64,000 bases of DNA from Streptomyces massasporeus (GCF_014648995.1 NZ_BMSE01000004.1:62001-126000), one strand, 5' to 3'. Numbered from the stretch's first letter, positions 1-9,396 are shown. Notes: generated from the letters alone by a model not told the origin. Numbers and translations are program-made.

Positions 1-560
1 CGCCCCTCGGCCAGGAGCAGCATCAGATAGCCGGCCGCCGCCACCAGGAACCACAGCCAGTCCATGCCCCCGTCGGACAGCCCCGCGGCCACCGAGTACA
101 GCGCGAGCAGGGGCAGCCCGGCCGGAGCGGCGCTGCGGAAGGTCACCGCGAGGGTGTCCACCAGCAGCCCGATGATCAGGACCCCGCCGATGAGCATCAG
201 CCGGATGCCGTCGGACTCCAGGGGCGCCGGGATCGCGTACCGCGCGATGTCGTCCCCGCCCTGCTGGAGCAGCAGCGCGAAGCGGTCGATGGCCTGCGGT
301 CCCGGAACCAGCCCGGCCAGGGCCTGCTCGCGGGCGAAGACGAAGGTCAGCAGCGCGACGGTGACCACGGCCTGCGCCGCCACCGTCAGCGGCCGGGCCA
401 GCGGCACCCTGCGGGCAGCGACCCCCACGCCCGACTGAAGAGCCAGCAGGAAGGCCGCCTGCACGATCCATGTGGCCGGCTTGACGAGGGGCAGCAGGGC
501 GCACGCGGCCATCAGCGTGGCCGCCCAGGCGCCCAGCGTCAGTCGTACCCGCCCGCTCAT
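1..560 (-). CDS. TgpA-like transglutaminase/DUF3488 membrane protein (N-terminal part, runs off the window)
   Basis: The ATG at 560 overlaps the TGA of the upstream DUF58 gene (TGATG), and the frame stays open to base 1, giving about 186 N-terminal residues. These form a run of hydrophobic segments (around residues 8-28, 30-45, 53-73, 118-140 and 146-185), as in the membrane part of DUF3488/TgpA transglutaminase-like proteins. The catalytic Cys-His-Asp transglutaminase domain would lie beyond the left edge and cannot be checked. The assignment rests on the membrane profile and on position third in a MoxR–DUF58–transglutaminase row, a gene order very common in Actinobacteria. Its role is unknown; a cell-envelope function is usually supposed. 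Confidence 0.75.
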   Translation of the reverse strand, partial: MSGRVRLTLGAWAATLMAACALLPLVKPATWIVQAAFLLALQSGVGVAARRVPLARPLTVAAQAVVTVALLTFVFAREQALAGLVPGPQAIDRFALLLQQGGDDIARYAIPAPLESDGIRLMLIGGVLIIGLLVDTLAVTFRSAAPAGLPLLALYSVAAGLSDGGMDWLWFLVAAAGYLMLLLAEG

Positions 561-1924
561 CACGGTCCCTCCCCGCCGCTCGCGGCGGCCACGCCCCTGC
601 GCTCCCGGTCGGCCTGCCGCCACAGCTCGTCCATGGAGGCGCCCCGCGGCACGCGAAGGGCCGTCCACCCCGCCTCGCGCAGCATGCGCAACCGGTCTCC
701 GCTCCCGTCCAACGGGCCGGGCACATCGCTCGGTTCCCGCACCCAGGTGTCACTGTCCAGCACGAAGGCGACCGCGCCCGGGCTGCGTTGCCGCATCCGG
801 CCCAGCACGTCCGCCTGGTCCTCGTCCAGGTCGCCGAGGAAGGCCACCAGCAACCCCTCGTTCCCGCCGCGCAGCACGTCGTAGGCCCGGGACAGGCCCG
901 CGCCGTCGGAGTGGTCGATCACCGCGAGGGTGTCCATCATCAGTCCGGCCGCGTCCGCCGACTCCTGGCTCGCGCCGGCGAAGCCGTCCCCGCCCTCGCC
1001 GGGCACCGCGTTGCCGGTGTCCGTCAACAGTCGTACCGAGTAGCCCCGTTCGAGCATGTGCACCAGCACGGACGCGGCGCCCGACACGGCCCACTCGAAG
1101 GCCGAGTCCGGTCCCGCGCCCTCGTAGGCGATGCCGCGGGTGTCCAGCAGCACCGTGCAGCGGGCGCGCTGCGGCTGCTCCTCACGGCGCACCATCAGCT
1201 CGCCGTAGCGGGCGGTGGAGCGCCAGTGCACGCGGCGCAGGTCGTCGCCGTAGCGGTAGCCGCGCGGGATGACGTCGTCCTCGCCGGCCAGGGCGAGCGA
1301 GCGCTGCCGTCCGTCGCCGTACCCCTTCGCCTCGCCGCTCAGGCGCACCGGCGCCAGCGGCTCCACGCGCGGGATGACGGTGAGGGTGTCGTACGTCGAG
1401 AAGGAGCGGGTCAGCTCGCACATGCCGAACGGGTCGGTCAGGCGCAGTTGGAGCGGCCCCAGCGGGTAGCGGCCGCGCAGGTCGGACCGCACCCGGTAGG
1501 ACACCTCGCGCCGGCCGCCCGCCTCCACCCGGTCGAGCACGAAACGCGGCCTGGGGCCGAGCACGTACGGCACTCGGTCCTGGAGCATCAGCAGGCCCGT
1601 GGGCAGCCGCGAGACGTTGTCCATCCGCAGGTGGACCCGGGCCTCGCTGCCGGCGGGCACGCGCGCGGGGGAGAGCCGGCGGCTGCCCGCGACCCGGTAG
1701 CGCGTGCGGTACAGCACCCCGGCGCACACCAGCGGCAGCACCGCCAGCAGCAGACCCACGCGCAGCAGGTCGCTCTGGCCGAGCACGTAACTGCAGATCG
1801 CGGCCGCGACGCCGGCGGCCAGGAAGGAGCGTCCGCGGGTGGTCAGACCGGCCAGAGCGGTGCGGATGCCGCCCTTCTCGCCCCGGTCGGCCTCCGCCTG
1901 CCCCGCCCCCGCGGTGGTCATCAC
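560..1924 (-). CDS. DUF58 domain protein
   Basis: This 454-residue protein has two hydrophobic segments near the N-terminus (about residues 33-70). The DUF58 signature lies mid-protein: a PRGYRYGDD-like stretch followed by RRVHWRSTAR and MVRREEQP at about residues 220-250. The C-terminal half resembles a von Willebrand factor A-like fold. GTG at 1924 overlaps the moxR stop (GTGA), and an ATG directly follows at 1921; either could start the gene. DUF58 proteins are coupled to MoxR ATPases, which are thought to remodel or chaperone partner proteins such as these. The end-overlap with both neighbours indicates one operon with translational coupling. The substrate is unknown. Confidence 0.88.
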   Translation of the reverse strand: MMTTAGAGQAEADRGEKGGIRTALAGLTTRGRSFLAAGVAAAICSYVLGQSDLLRVGLLLAVLPLVCAGVLYRTRYRVAGSRRLSPARVPAGSEARVHLRMDNVSRLPTGLLMLQDRVPYVLGPRPRFVLDRVEAGGRREVSYRVRSDLRGRYPLGPLQLRLTDPFGMCELTRSFSTYDTLTVIPRVEPLAPVRLSGEAKGYGDGRQRSLALAGEDDVIPRGYRYGDDLRRVHWRSTARYGELMVRREEQPQRARCTVLLDTRGIAYEGAGPDSAFEWAVSGAASVLVHMLERGYSVRLLTDTGNAVPGEGGDGFAGASQESADAAGLMMDTLAVIDHSDGAGLSRAYDVLRGGNEGLLVAFLGDLDEDQADVLGRMRQRSPGAVAFVLDSDTWVREPSDVPGPLDGSGDRLRMLREAGWTALRVPRGASMDELWRQADRERRGVAAASGGEGP

Positions 1925-2958
1925 AGCCTCCGCGGCGGCTGCTGGGGATACGCCGGCGCCGTACGGCCCAGGCCGCCGAAGCCGCTCTGCTGCTGCGTCG
2001 CCGGCACCGGGGTGCGCTGCAGGATCTCCTCGACGACCTGCTCGGCGGTGCGCCGGTTGAGCTGGGCCTGGGCGGTGGGCAGCAGCCGGTGGGCCAGGAC
2101 GGCGACGGCGAGGGCCTGCACGTCGTCCGGCAGCGCGTACTCCCGGCCGCTCAGGGCCGCGGACGCCTTCGCCGCGCGCAGCAGGTGCAGCGTCGCGCGC
2201 GGAGAGGCGCCGAGTCTCAGGTCGGGGTGCGTGCGCGTCGCGCCGACCAGATCGACCACGTAGCGCCGGACCGGCTCGGCGACGTGCACCCCGCGCACCG
2301 CTTCGACGAGCTTGAGGATCTCGTGGGCGTGAGCCACGGGCTGGAGGTCCTCCAGCGGCGAGACGCCGCCGTGCACGTCCAGCATCTGCAGTTCGGCGTC
2401 CGCGCTCGGGTAGCCGACCGACACCCGGGCCATGAAGCGGTCGCGCTGGGCCTCCGGCAGCGGGTAGGTGCCCTCCATCTCGACCGGGTTCTGCGTCGCC
2501 ACCACCATGAAGGGGCTGGGCAGTTCGTAGGTCTTGCCGTCGATGGTGACCTGGCGCTCCTCCATGGACTCCAGGAGCGCGGACTGCGTCTTGGGCGAGG
2601 CGCGGTTGATCTCGTCGCCGATCACCACCTGCGCGAAGATCGCACCCGGCTTGAACTCGAAGTCGCGGCGCTGCTGGTCCCAGATGGACACACCGGTGAT
2701 GTCCGACGGCAGCAGGTCCGGCGTGAACTGGATACGCCGCACCGAGCAGTCGATGGACCGCGCCAGCGCCTTGGCCAGCATCGTCTTGCCGACGCCGGGG
2801 ACGTCCTCGATCAGCAGATGTCCCTCGGCGAGCAGCACGGTCAGCGAGAGCCGTACGACCTCGGGCTTGCCCTCGATCACGCCTTCCACCGACTCCCGCA
2901 CGCGCTCCACCACGGCGGTCAGATCAGTGAGGCTCGCTCGATCGTCATAGGTCGTCAC
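1921..2958 (-). CDS. MoxR-family AAA+ ATPase
   Basis: This is a 345-residue AAA+ ATPase of the MoxR family. Walker A GVGKT is at residues 55-59. The typical MoxR stretches GDEINRASPKTQ (Walker B region), ATQNPVEMEGTYPLPEAQRDRF (split here: ATQNP, then EAQRDRF as sensor region) and a C-terminal lid follow. I chose GTG 2958 because GAGGAGGG stands just upstream and the family begins near there; the frame extends further upstream to 3066 without a good ribosome site. It is the first gene of the MoxR–DUF58–transglutaminase operon. MoxR proteins are thought to help maturation or assembly of partner proteins. Confidence 0.92.
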   Translation of the reverse strand: MTTYDDRASLTDLTAVVERVRESVEGVIEGKPEVVRLSLTVLLAEGHLLIEDVPGVGKTMLAKALARSIDCSVRRIQFTPDLLPSDITGVSIWDQQRRDFEFKPGAIFAQVVIGDEINRASPKTQSALLESMEERQVTIDGKTYELPSPFMVVATQNPVEMEGTYPLPEAQRDRFMARVSVGYPSADAELQMLDVHGGVSPLEDLQPVAHAHEILKLVEAVRGVHVAEPVRRYVVDLVGATRTHPDLRLGASPRATLHLLRAAKASAALSGREYALPDDVQALAVAVLAHRLLPTAQAQLNRRTAEQVVEEILQRTPVPATQQQSGFGGLGRTAPAYPQQPPRRL

Positions 2959-3261
2959 CCGGCCCTCCTCGGCCTTTCCCGTGCCCCCAAGGAGCACGGG
3001 ATACCCCATTTTCCCGGGCCGGCGCCGCATGACGCAGGCCGGCCCACCCCGAACCACGGGCACCACGCGTGAAAAGTTCCGCGCGACGCCACACCCGCAT
3101 TCTTGCTGCCGTTACCGTTTCGTGTCACTCGACTGTGGACAACTGGCCGCGATATGTCGGTCTTGCAGCCATTCGAACGCGTGACTGACAGGATGTCGAC
3201 AGCTACAGCAGGTGGCCTTCCGGGGCGGGCGGCCCGCGGCGCACCGACCGGCGGGCCGGGA
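2959..3261. other. Intergenic region between moxR and carbonic anhydrase genes, with a DnaA-box-like site
   Basis: No gene is supported in these 303 bases. A 7-bp inverted repeat (CCCGTGC at 2978-2984, GCACGGG at 2994-3000) lies in the moxR leader. TGTGGACAA at 3134-3142 reads TTGTCCACA on the minus strand, the consensus Streptomyces DnaA box. The carbonic anhydrase gene points towards moxR, so the moxR promoter should be inside this region; I could not pick a convincing one. Confidence 0.6.
3134..3142 (-). promoter_or_regulatory. Consensus DnaA box (single, outside oriC)
   Basis: The minus strand reads TTGTCCACA, the sequence known as the preferred DnaA box of Streptomyces. It is isolated, with no visible cluster of further boxes nearby, so it is not an origin. 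It may be a DnaA-titration or regulatory site, or chance. Confidence 0.4.
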
Positions 3262-3813
3262 TCAGGAGGCCGGGTCGACTTCCCGCAGCAGGCCGGTGTG
3301 CACGTCGAACACGAATCCGCGCACGTCGTCGGTGTGCGGCACGAACGGCGAGGTGCGCACCCGCTGCATCGACTGACGCACGTCCTGGTCGACGTCCCGG
3401 AAGGACTCCACGGCCCACGCCGGACGCTGGCCGACCTCGGCCTCCAGCTCGTTGCGGAAGTCCTCGGTGAGGCTCTCCAGGCCGCAGCCGGTGTGGTGGA
3501 TGAGCACCACGCTGCGGGTGCCCAGCTTGCGCTGGCTGATGGTGAGGGAGCGGATCACGTCGTCGGTGACGACGCCGCCCGCGTTGCGGATCGTGTGGCA
3601 GTCGCCGAGCTCGAGCCCGAGCGCCGCGTGCAGGTCGAGGCGGGCGTCCATGCAGGCCACGACAGCGACGTGCAGCACGGGCCGGGCGTCCATCCCCGGG
3701 TCGGTGAAGGCCTCGGCGTACCGGGCGTTCGCCGCCACGAGACGGTCGGTGACCGTGTCGCCGGGCGTTATGGCGCTCTCCGAACCTGTGGGAACCGATG
3801 CAGAAGTCGTCAT
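3262..3813 (-). CDS. Beta-class carbonic anhydrase
   Basis: This 183-residue protein should interconvert CO2 and bicarbonate in the cytoplasm. The beta-class zinc site is complete: CMDAR gives Cys54, Asp56 and Arg58, and HHTGC gives His107 and Cys110. This is the short actinobacterial form. The ATG at 3813 is preceded on the minus strand by TAACGT (3826-3821) with seven bases between, so the message may be leaderless. The open frame continues far upstream only because of high GC. It stands alone between the moxR operon and the dcw cluster, transcribed away from the latter. Confidence 0.9.
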   Translation of the reverse strand: MTTSASVPTGSESAITPGDTVTDRLVAANARYAEAFTDPGMDARPVLHVAVVACMDARLDLHAALGLELGDCHTIRNAGGVVTDDVIRSLTISQRKLGTRSVVLIHHTGCGLESLTEDFRNELEAEVGQRPAWAVESFRDVDQDVRQSMQRVRTSPFVPHTDDVRGFVFDVHTGLLREVDPAS

Positions 3814-4205
3814 AGGTATGACGTTACTGGTCACACCCCGTCCAGGCCTCCTGTGGAAGTGAACAAAGAATGCCGCCGGGTGAGGCGTGTGAGGTAACCC
3901 ACAAGGGCGGTGTCCCGGTCGCTGTGCGAACGGCGGCGACGCGCAGGCCGGTTGATTGACCGGGCGACAGGGTGGACTAAAGTGACGCGAAGCGGGAGGC
4001 GAGACTCTCCCCGCTGGACTGATGTTCTTCGGAGACCCCGGCGACGACCGGTGATCTCCCCGCGTGCGCGGCGCGTACGTACGGCTCGGCCTCCTCCCGC
4101 TCCCGGTCGGCTGACGCTTCCGGCGCCGGCAGGTCTCATGTCCACGAGCGGGCGGGGACCCGGCGGTGCGCATGGCCGCGCCGGATCTGAGAGGGCCCGG
4201 GATCG
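3814..4205. other. Divergent promoter region between carbonic anhydrase and rsmH
   Basis: These 392 bases hold no supported gene. In many bacteria mraZ precedes rsmH, but no MraZ-like frame is visible here. The region carries the probable leaderless promoter of the carbonic anhydrase (3821-3826, minus) and a promoter candidate for the dcw cluster (3956-3983, plus). The latter would leave a leader of about 215 bases before rsmH. Confidence 0.6.
3956..3983 (+). promoter_or_regulatory. Candidate promoter of rsmH / dcw cluster
   Basis: TTGACC (3956-3961) and TAAAGT (3978-3983) are separated by 16 bases and resemble a vegetative (HrdB-type) promoter. Both stand out against the GC-rich surroundings. 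No transcript data are available. Confidence 0.5.
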
Positions 4206-5207
4206 ATGGGGCGCGAAGCGCATTCGAATGAGGGTGATGGCGGGCGACGGGAGGGAGAGAGCCGACACGTCCCGGTGATGCTCCAGCGGTGCCTGGATCT
4301 GCTGGCACCCGCCCTGGAGGGCCCGGACGCCGTGGTCGTCGACTGCACCCTCGGCCTCGGCGGCCACAGCGAAGCGCTCCTCGCGAGGTTCCCCGACGCC
4401 CGGCTCGTCGCCCTCGACCGCGACAAGGAGGCCCTGCGCCTGTCCGGCGAGCGCCTCGCGCCCCACGGCGAGCGCGCGACCCTCGTGCACGCCGTCTACG
4501 ACGAGCTCCCCGAGGTGCTGCACCGGCTCGGCATCGCGCGCGTGCAGGGCGTCCTGTTCGATCTGGGCGTCTCCTCCATGCAGCTCGACGAGGCCGACCG
4601 CGGCTTCGCCTACGCCCAGGACGCCCCGCTCGACATGCGCATGGACCAGACGACCGGTGTCAGCGCCGCCGAGGTCCTCAACACCTACCCGCCGGGCGAA
4701 CTCGTGCGCATCCTGCGGGCCTACGGCGAGGAGAAGCAGGCCAAGCGGATCGTGAGCGCGATCGTGCGGGAGCGGGAGAAGGAGCCGTTCAGCAACAGTG
4801 CGCGGCTCGTCGAACTGATCCGGGACGCGCTTCCGCAGGCCGCCAAGCGCACCGGCGGCAACCCGGCCAAGCGCACCTTCCAGGCCCTGCGCATCGAGGT
4901 CAACGGCGAGCTCTCCGTCCTGGAGCGGGCGATCCCCGCCGCGGTGAAGGCACTCGACGTCGGCGGACGGATCGCCGTGCTGTCGTACCACTCGCTGGAG
5001 GACCGGCTGGTCAAGCAGGTCTTCGCGGCGGGCGCCGCCGTCACCGCGCCGCCCGGGCTGCCCGTCGTTCCCGAGCGCTACCAGCCGCGGCTCAAGCTCC
5101 TCACGCGCGGTGCCGAACTCCCCACCGAAGAGGAGATCGCCGAGAACCGGCGGGCGGCACCGGCGCGGCTGCGCGGCGCCCAGCGCATCAGGGAGGACGT
5201 CGAGTGA
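4206..5207 (+). CDS. rsmH: 16S rRNA (cytosine-1402-N4) methyltransferase
   Basis: RsmH (MraW) methylates C1402 of 16S rRNA using S-adenosylmethionine. The 333-residue product has the family's N-terminal RHVPVML, the SAM-binding [12 protein letters not shown] stretch and the typical C-terminal half with [12 protein letters not shown] and [11 protein letters not shown] 4206 is the only reasonable in-frame start before the conserved RHVPVML, and GAGAGGG lies upstream. It opens the dcw cluster; the next gene, ftsL, starts 31 bases downstream. Confidence 0.96.
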   Translation: MGREAHSNEGDGGRREGESRHVPVMLQRCLDLLAPALEGPDAVVVDCTLGLGGHSEALLARFPDARLVALDRDKEALRLSGERLAPHGERATLVHAVYDELPEVLHRLGIARVQGVLFDLGVSSMQLDEADRGFAYAQDAPLDMRMDQTTGVSAAEVLNTYPPGELVRILRAYGEEKQAKRIVSAIVREREKEPFSNSARLVELIRDALPQAAKRTGGNPAKRTFQALRIEVNGELSVLERAIPAAVKALDVGGRIAVLSYHSLEDRLVKQVFAAGAAVTAPPGLPVVPERYQPRLKLLTRGAELPTEEEIAENRRAAPARLRGAQRIREDVE

Positions 5208-5238
5208 GGCGTGAGCAGGCCGGACCGAGGGAGCGTGC

Positions 5239-5685
5239 GTGAGCGGCAAACCCGAACTGAAGGGGAGGGCCGCCCGACTCGCGCGGCTCCTCCCGACCGG
5301 CCCCGGGCAGGCGGCCCGCACACCTTTCGTCCTGCTGGTCGTCCTCCTCCTCGGCGGCGGTCTCATCTGCCTCCTGGTGCTGAACTCGGCCCTCAGTGAG
5401 GGCGCGTTCAAACTCGACGACCTCCAGCGCGGGACCAAGAACCTCACCGACGAGGAGCAGGCCCTCCAGCGGGACATCGACGCCTACTCCGCCCCCGACG
5501 CCTTGCAGCGCCGCGCCCGCGAGCTCGGCATGGTGCCCGGCGGCGACCCCGCCTTCCTCGACCCCGACGGCACCGTCAAGGGCGTCCCCAGCCCCGCCCC
5601 CGGCGTCCGGCAGCCCGCCGCCTACACCCCCCTGGTCCTCGCCCCCGAGGCCATGACCGACGGCCCTACTCCGACCGGCAGGTGA
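5239..5685 (+). CDS. ftsL: Cell division protein FtsL-like
   Basis: This 148-residue bitopic protein has a basic cytoplasmic head, one membrane segment (about residues 30-50) and an extracytoplasmic part beginning with a short coiled-coil-like stretch that includes an LTDEEQ-type run, then a Pro-rich tail. Size, topology and position between rsmH and ftsI identify it as the divisome subunit FtsL, which works with FtsQ/DivIC and FtsWI. Sequence conservation of FtsL is low, so the name rests partly on synteny. GTG 5239 follows GAGGGAG. Its stop overlaps the ftsI start by four bases (GTGA). Confidence 0.87.
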   Translation: MSGKPELKGRAARLARLLPTGPGQAARTPFVLLVVLLLGGGLICLLVLNSALSEGAFKLDDLQRGTKNLTDEEQALQRDIDAYSAPDALQRRARELGMVPGGDPAFLDPDGTVKGVPSPAPGVRQPAAYTPLVLAPEAMTDGPTPTGR

Positions 5686-7649
5686 CGGAAGTGTCCGACA
5701 GGGAACCGCCACGTCGCCGTGTGCCCGGCCCCGCCAGGCCCGCCCGCCCCGACGCCCGGCGCCGTCCCGGCCCCGGTGCCCGTCCGGCCCGGCGGCCGGG
5801 GCAGGCCCGTCCGGCGGCGCCCAAGCCGCTGCGGCTCGGCAGCCCCCGCCCCCGCCTGCGCCTGGTCGGGCTCGCGCTGACCCTGGTCCTGACCGCCTTC
5901 GTCGTGCGGCTCTTCCAGGTGCAGGCCGTCGACGCGAGCACCTACGCCGCCAAGGCCGAGCAGAACAGGTACGTCGGGCAGGTGCTGGCCGCGGACCGGG
6001 GCGAGATCACCGACCGGTCCGGCGTGGCCCTGGCGACCAGTGAGGACGCCTACGACATCACCGCCGACCCCACGATGTTCGCTCCCGACATGCTGAAGAT
6101 CGGGGACGGGCCCGAGCAGGCGGCCGCGCTCCTCGCGCCGATCCTCGGCCAGGAGCAGGAGGACCTGGTCAAGAAGCTGCGGCCGGAGAACAAGGCCCTG
6201 CGCTACGTGAAGCTGGCCTCCCGCCAGACCCCGCAGGTCTGGAAGCAGATCAAGGACCTCAAGTCGGCGCTCGCCAAGAAGGCGGAGGCCGACAAGTCCA
6301 CGCCCAACGTCCTCTCGGGCGTCTTCTCCGTGGCCACCAGCAAGCGCGTGTACCCGGGCGGCGACCTGGCCGCCGGGATACTGGGCTGGGTCAACGCCGA
6401 GGGCAAGCCCGGCGGCGGCATCGAACTGCAGCTGAACAAGCAGCTCGCCGGCAAGGACGGCAAGATCCGCTACGCCCAGTCCGGAGGCCGTCTCGTGCCC
6501 ACCGCGGGCTCCACCGAGACACCCGCCGTCCCCGGCAGCGACGTCGAACTCACCATCGACCGCGACATCCAGTGGGCCGCCCAGAACGCCATCAGTGACC
6601 AGGTGAAGGAGTCCGCCGCCGACCGCGGCTACGTCATCGTCCAGGACACCCGCACCGGGCAGATCCTGGCCATGGCCAACTCGCCCGGCTTCGACCCGAA
6701 CGACCTGTCCGGCGCCGACCCGGCCGCCCTCGGCAACGCCGCCCTCCAGGACGCCTTCGAGCCCGGCTCCACCGCCAAGGTCATGTCGATGGCGGCCGTC
6801 CTCCAGGAGAACGCCGCCACCCCCGGGACCCACGTGGTCGTGCCCAACCGGCTGCACCGCGGGGACCGGCTGTTCAAGGACGACATCGACCACCCGACCT
6901 GGTACCTGACGCTCAACGGCGTCCTGGCCAAGTCCAGCAACATCGGCACCATCCTCGCCACCGGACAGCTCGGAAAGACCCAGGCCCAGGCCAACAAGGT
7001 CCTCTACGACTACCTCCGCGAGTTCGGCCTCGGCAGCTACACCGGCCTCGGCTTCCCCGGCGAGACCAAGGGCATCCTCGCCCCGCCCGACAAGTGGTCC
7101 ACCTCGCAGCAGTACACGATCCCTTTCGGCCAGGGTGTCTCCATCAACGCCATGCAGGCGGCCTCGGTGTACTCGACCATCGCCAACGGCGGGGTCCGCG
7201 TCGAGCCCACCCTCGTGCGCGGCACCAAGGGCGCCGACGGGCGCTTCACACCCGCCCCGAAGCCCGCGAAGAACCGGGTCGTCGACGCGAAGACGGCGAA
7301 GACCCTCGCCCAGATGCTGGAGTCCGTCGTGGACGACGAGGAGGGCACCGGCACCAAGGCGCGCATCCCCGGCTACCGCGTCGCGGGCAAGACGGGTACC
7401 GCCAACCGTGTGGATCCGGCCACCGGGAAGTACCACGGCTACACCTCGTCGTTCGCCGGGTTCGCACCCGCCGACCAGCCCCGCGTCACCGTCTACTGCG
7501 CCATCCAGAACGCCACCCAGGGCAGCTACTTCGGCGGTCAGATCTGCGGACCCGTCTACAAGAAGGTCATGGAGTTCGCACTGAAGTCCCTCCAGGTCCC
7601 CCCGACCGGCGCCAAGGCCGCGAAGCTGCCCGTCTCCTTCAAGCAGTGA
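5682..7649 (+). CDS. ftsI: Septal peptidoglycan transpeptidase (class B penicillin-binding protein)
   Basis: FtsI (PBP3-type) crosslinks septal peptidoglycan together with FtsW. The 655-residue protein has a Pro/Arg-rich cytoplasmic tail, a membrane anchor (about residues 60-80), a dimerisation/pedestal domain and a transpeptidase domain. The catalytic motifs are all present: Ser363-Thr-Ala-Lys366, Ser418-Ser-Asn420 and Lys570-Thr-Gly. GTG 5682 overlaps the ftsL stop; GTG 5691 is an alternative. Deletion of division-specific cell wall genes is often tolerated in vegetative Streptomyces hyphae, which need them mainly for sporulation septa; that is family knowledge. Confidence 0.96.
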   Translation: MTEVSDREPPRRRVPGPARPARPDARRRPGPGARPARRPGQARPAAPKPLRLGSPRPRLRLVGLALTLVLTAFVVRLFQVQAVDASTYAAKAEQNRYVGQVLAADRGEITDRSGVALATSEDAYDITADPTMFAPDMLKIGDGPEQAAALLAPILGQEQEDLVKKLRPENKALRYVKLASRQTPQVWKQIKDLKSALAKKAEADKSTPNVLSGVFSVATSKRVYPGGDLAAGILGWVNAEGKPGGGIELQLNKQLAGKDGKIRYAQSGGRLVPTAGSTETPAVPGSDVELTIDRDIQWAAQNAISDQVKESAADRGYVIVQDTRTGQILAMANSPGFDPNDLSGADPAALGNAALQDAFEPGSTAKVMSMAAVLQENAATPGTHVVVPNRLHRGDRLFKDDIDHPTWYLTLNGVLAKSSNIGTILATGQLGKTQAQANKVLYDYLREFGLGSYTGLGFPGETKGILAPPDKWSTSQQYTIPFGQGVSINAMQAASVYSTIANGGVRVEPTLVRGTKGADGRFTPAPKPAKNRVVDAKTAKTLAQMLESVVDDEEGTGTKARIPGYRVAGKTGTANRVDPATGKYHGYTSSFAGFAPADQPRVTVYCAIQNATQGSYFGGQICGPVYKKVMEFALKSLQVPPTGAKAAKLPVSFKQ

Positions 7650-7721
7650 TCAGCCCAGGAAAGATCAGCGCCGACCGCCCTGATCAGCACTCAGCCCCAC
7701 CGAGCCACCAGGACCGCCCCC

Positions 7722-9377
7722 GTGACGACGATCACCCCCGAGCCCGGCAACCAGAGCAGCCCCGGCCCCTCACTTCGCCCGGAGGCGGGTACGCCCGGTA
7801 CGCTCACCGCCGTGCCACACGCTGATCAGTCCCAAACCACCCAGAAGGGCCATCCCGTGACATACCCCGGGCCGCCCAGGCCGGTGCAGGTCTCCGCCAC
7901 ACCCCTCGCGGAACTCGCCGATCAGCTGGGTGCTTCCACACCGGAGAACGCCGCCGAGGTCACGGGCATCACCCACGACTCCCGGGCCGTGCGCCCCGGC
8001 GACCTGTACGCCGCCCTGCCGGGGGCCCGGCTGCACGGTGCCGACTTCGTCAACCAGGCCGCGGGCCTCGGCGCCGCCGCCGTGCTGACCGACCCGACCG
8101 GCGCCGAGCGCGCCGCCGCGTCCGGGCTGCCCGTCCTGGTCGTCGACGACCCGCGCGCGCAGATGGGCGAGCTGGCCGCCACGATCTACGGCCACCCCGG
8201 CCGGGACCTGCTCCAGATCGGTATCACCGGCACCTCCGGCAAGACCACCACGGCCTACCTCGTCGAGGGCGGCCTGAAGACGGTCAGGTCCACCGGCCTG
8301 ATCGGCACGGTCGAGATGCGCATCGGCGACGAGCGCATCAAGTCCGAGCGCACCACCCCCGAAGCCACCGACCTCCAGGCCCTGTTCGCCGTCATGCGCG
8401 AGCGCGGGGTCGACGCGGTCGCCATGGAGGTCTCCAGCCACGCCCTGGTCCTCGGCCGGGTCGACGGCTGTGTCTTCGACATCGGCGTCTTCACCAACCT
8501 CAGCCCGGAGCACATGGAGTTCCACTCCGGCATGGAGGACTACTTCCAGGCGAAGGCGCAGCTGTTCACGCCCAAACGCGGCAAACTCGGCGTGGTCAAC
8601 GTCGATGACGAGTACGGCCGCAGGCTGGCGAAGGAAGCCACCGTCCCGGTCGTCACCTACTCCGCCGAGGGCCACCCCGACGCCGACTGGCGCGCCGAGG
8701 ACGTCGAGGTCGGCCGGCTGGACTCGACGTTCACCGTCGTCGGTCCCAAGGGCGAGCGGATCAGCGCCAGGTCGCCGCTGCCCGGGCCCTTCAACGTGGC
8801 CAACACCCTCGCCGCGATCGTCGCCCTCGCCGTCGCCGGCCTCGACCCGCAGGCCGCCGCCGACGGCGTCGCCGCCGTCCCCGGTGTCCCGGGACGCCTG
8901 GAGCGCGTGGACGCCGGTCAGCCCTACCTCGCGGTCGTCGACTACGCCCACAAGACCGACGCCGTCGAGTCCGTGCTGCGCGCCCTGCGCAAGGTCACCG
9001 AGGGCAAGCTGCACATCGTCCTCGGCTGCGGCGGCGACCGGGACAGGACCAAGCGCGAGCCCATGGGCGCCGCGGCGGCCCGGCTCGCCGACACCGCCAC
9101 ACTGACCTCCGACAACCCCCGCGGCGAGGACCCCCTCGCGATCCTCGCCACGATGCTCCAGGGCGCGGCGTCCGTGCCCGCGCACGAGCGCGGCGAGGTG
9201 CAGGTCTTCGAGGACCGGGCCGCCGCGATCGCCGCCGCCGTCGCCCGCGCCGAGCCCGGCGACACCGTGCTGGTCGCGGGCAAGGGCCACGAGCAGGGCC
9301 AGGACATCGCCGGGGTGGTCCGTCCCTTCGACGACCGCCAGGTGCTCCGCGAAGCCATCCAGAAGACCCAGGGATGA
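7722..9377 (+). CDS. murE: UDP-MurNAc-tripeptide synthetase (diaminopimelate-adding)
   Basis: MurE adds diaminopimelate to UDP-MurNAc-L-Ala-D-Glu. The P-loop GTSGKTTTA and the DNPR motif (TSDNPRGEDP) that recognises diaminopimelate are present; Streptomyces walls contain the LL isomer. The frame from GTG 7722 gives 551 residues, with AGGA eight bases upstream. Two inner starts are plausible: GTG 7812, preceded by TACGCT seven bases earlier as in leaderless messages, and GTG 7857 after AGAAGGG, which gives 506 residues, closer to the usual family length. Third-position GC falls after about codon 31, which weakens the longest form. The stop is certain. A short duplicated segment follows at the murF junction. 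Confidence 0.93.
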   Translation: MTTITPEPGNQSSPGPSLRPEAGTPGTLTAVPHADQSQTTQKGHPVTYPGPPRPVQVSATPLAELADQLGASTPENAAEVTGITHDSRAVRPGDLYAALPGARLHGADFVNQAAGLGAAAVLTDPTGAERAAASGLPVLVVDDPRAQMGELAATIYGHPGRDLLQIGITGTSGKTTTAYLVEGGLKTVRSTGLIGTVEMRIGDERIKSERTTPEATDLQALFAVMRERGVDAVAMEVSSHALVLGRVDGCVFDIGVFTNLSPEHMEFHSGMEDYFQAKAQLFTPKRGKLGVVNVDDEYGRRLAKEATVPVVTYSAEGHPDADWRAEDVEVGRLDSTFTVVGPKGERISARSPLPGPFNVANTLAAIVALAVAGLDPQAAADGVAAVPGVPGRLERVDAGQPYLAVVDYAHKTDAVESVLRALRKVTEGKLHIVLGCGGDRDRTKREPMGAAAARLADTATLTSDNPRGEDPLAILATMLQGAASVPAHERGEVQVFEDRAAAIAAAVARAEPGDTVLVAGKGHEQGQDIAGVVRPFDDRQVLREAIQKTQG

Positions 9378-9396
9378 AAATCCAGAAGACCCAGGG
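9357..9396 (+). repeat. 17-bp direct repeat at the murE/murF junction
   Basis: ATCCAGAAGACCCAGGG occurs at 9357-9373 and again at 9380-9396, an offset of 23 bases. The first copy encodes the last residues of MurE; the second lies between murE and murF and supplies the purine-rich stretch before the murF start. Confidence 0.95.

Noticed and set aside
3901..4205. A mraZ gene before rsmH
   Set aside because: No frame with MraZ repeats or a suitable ribosome site exists here.
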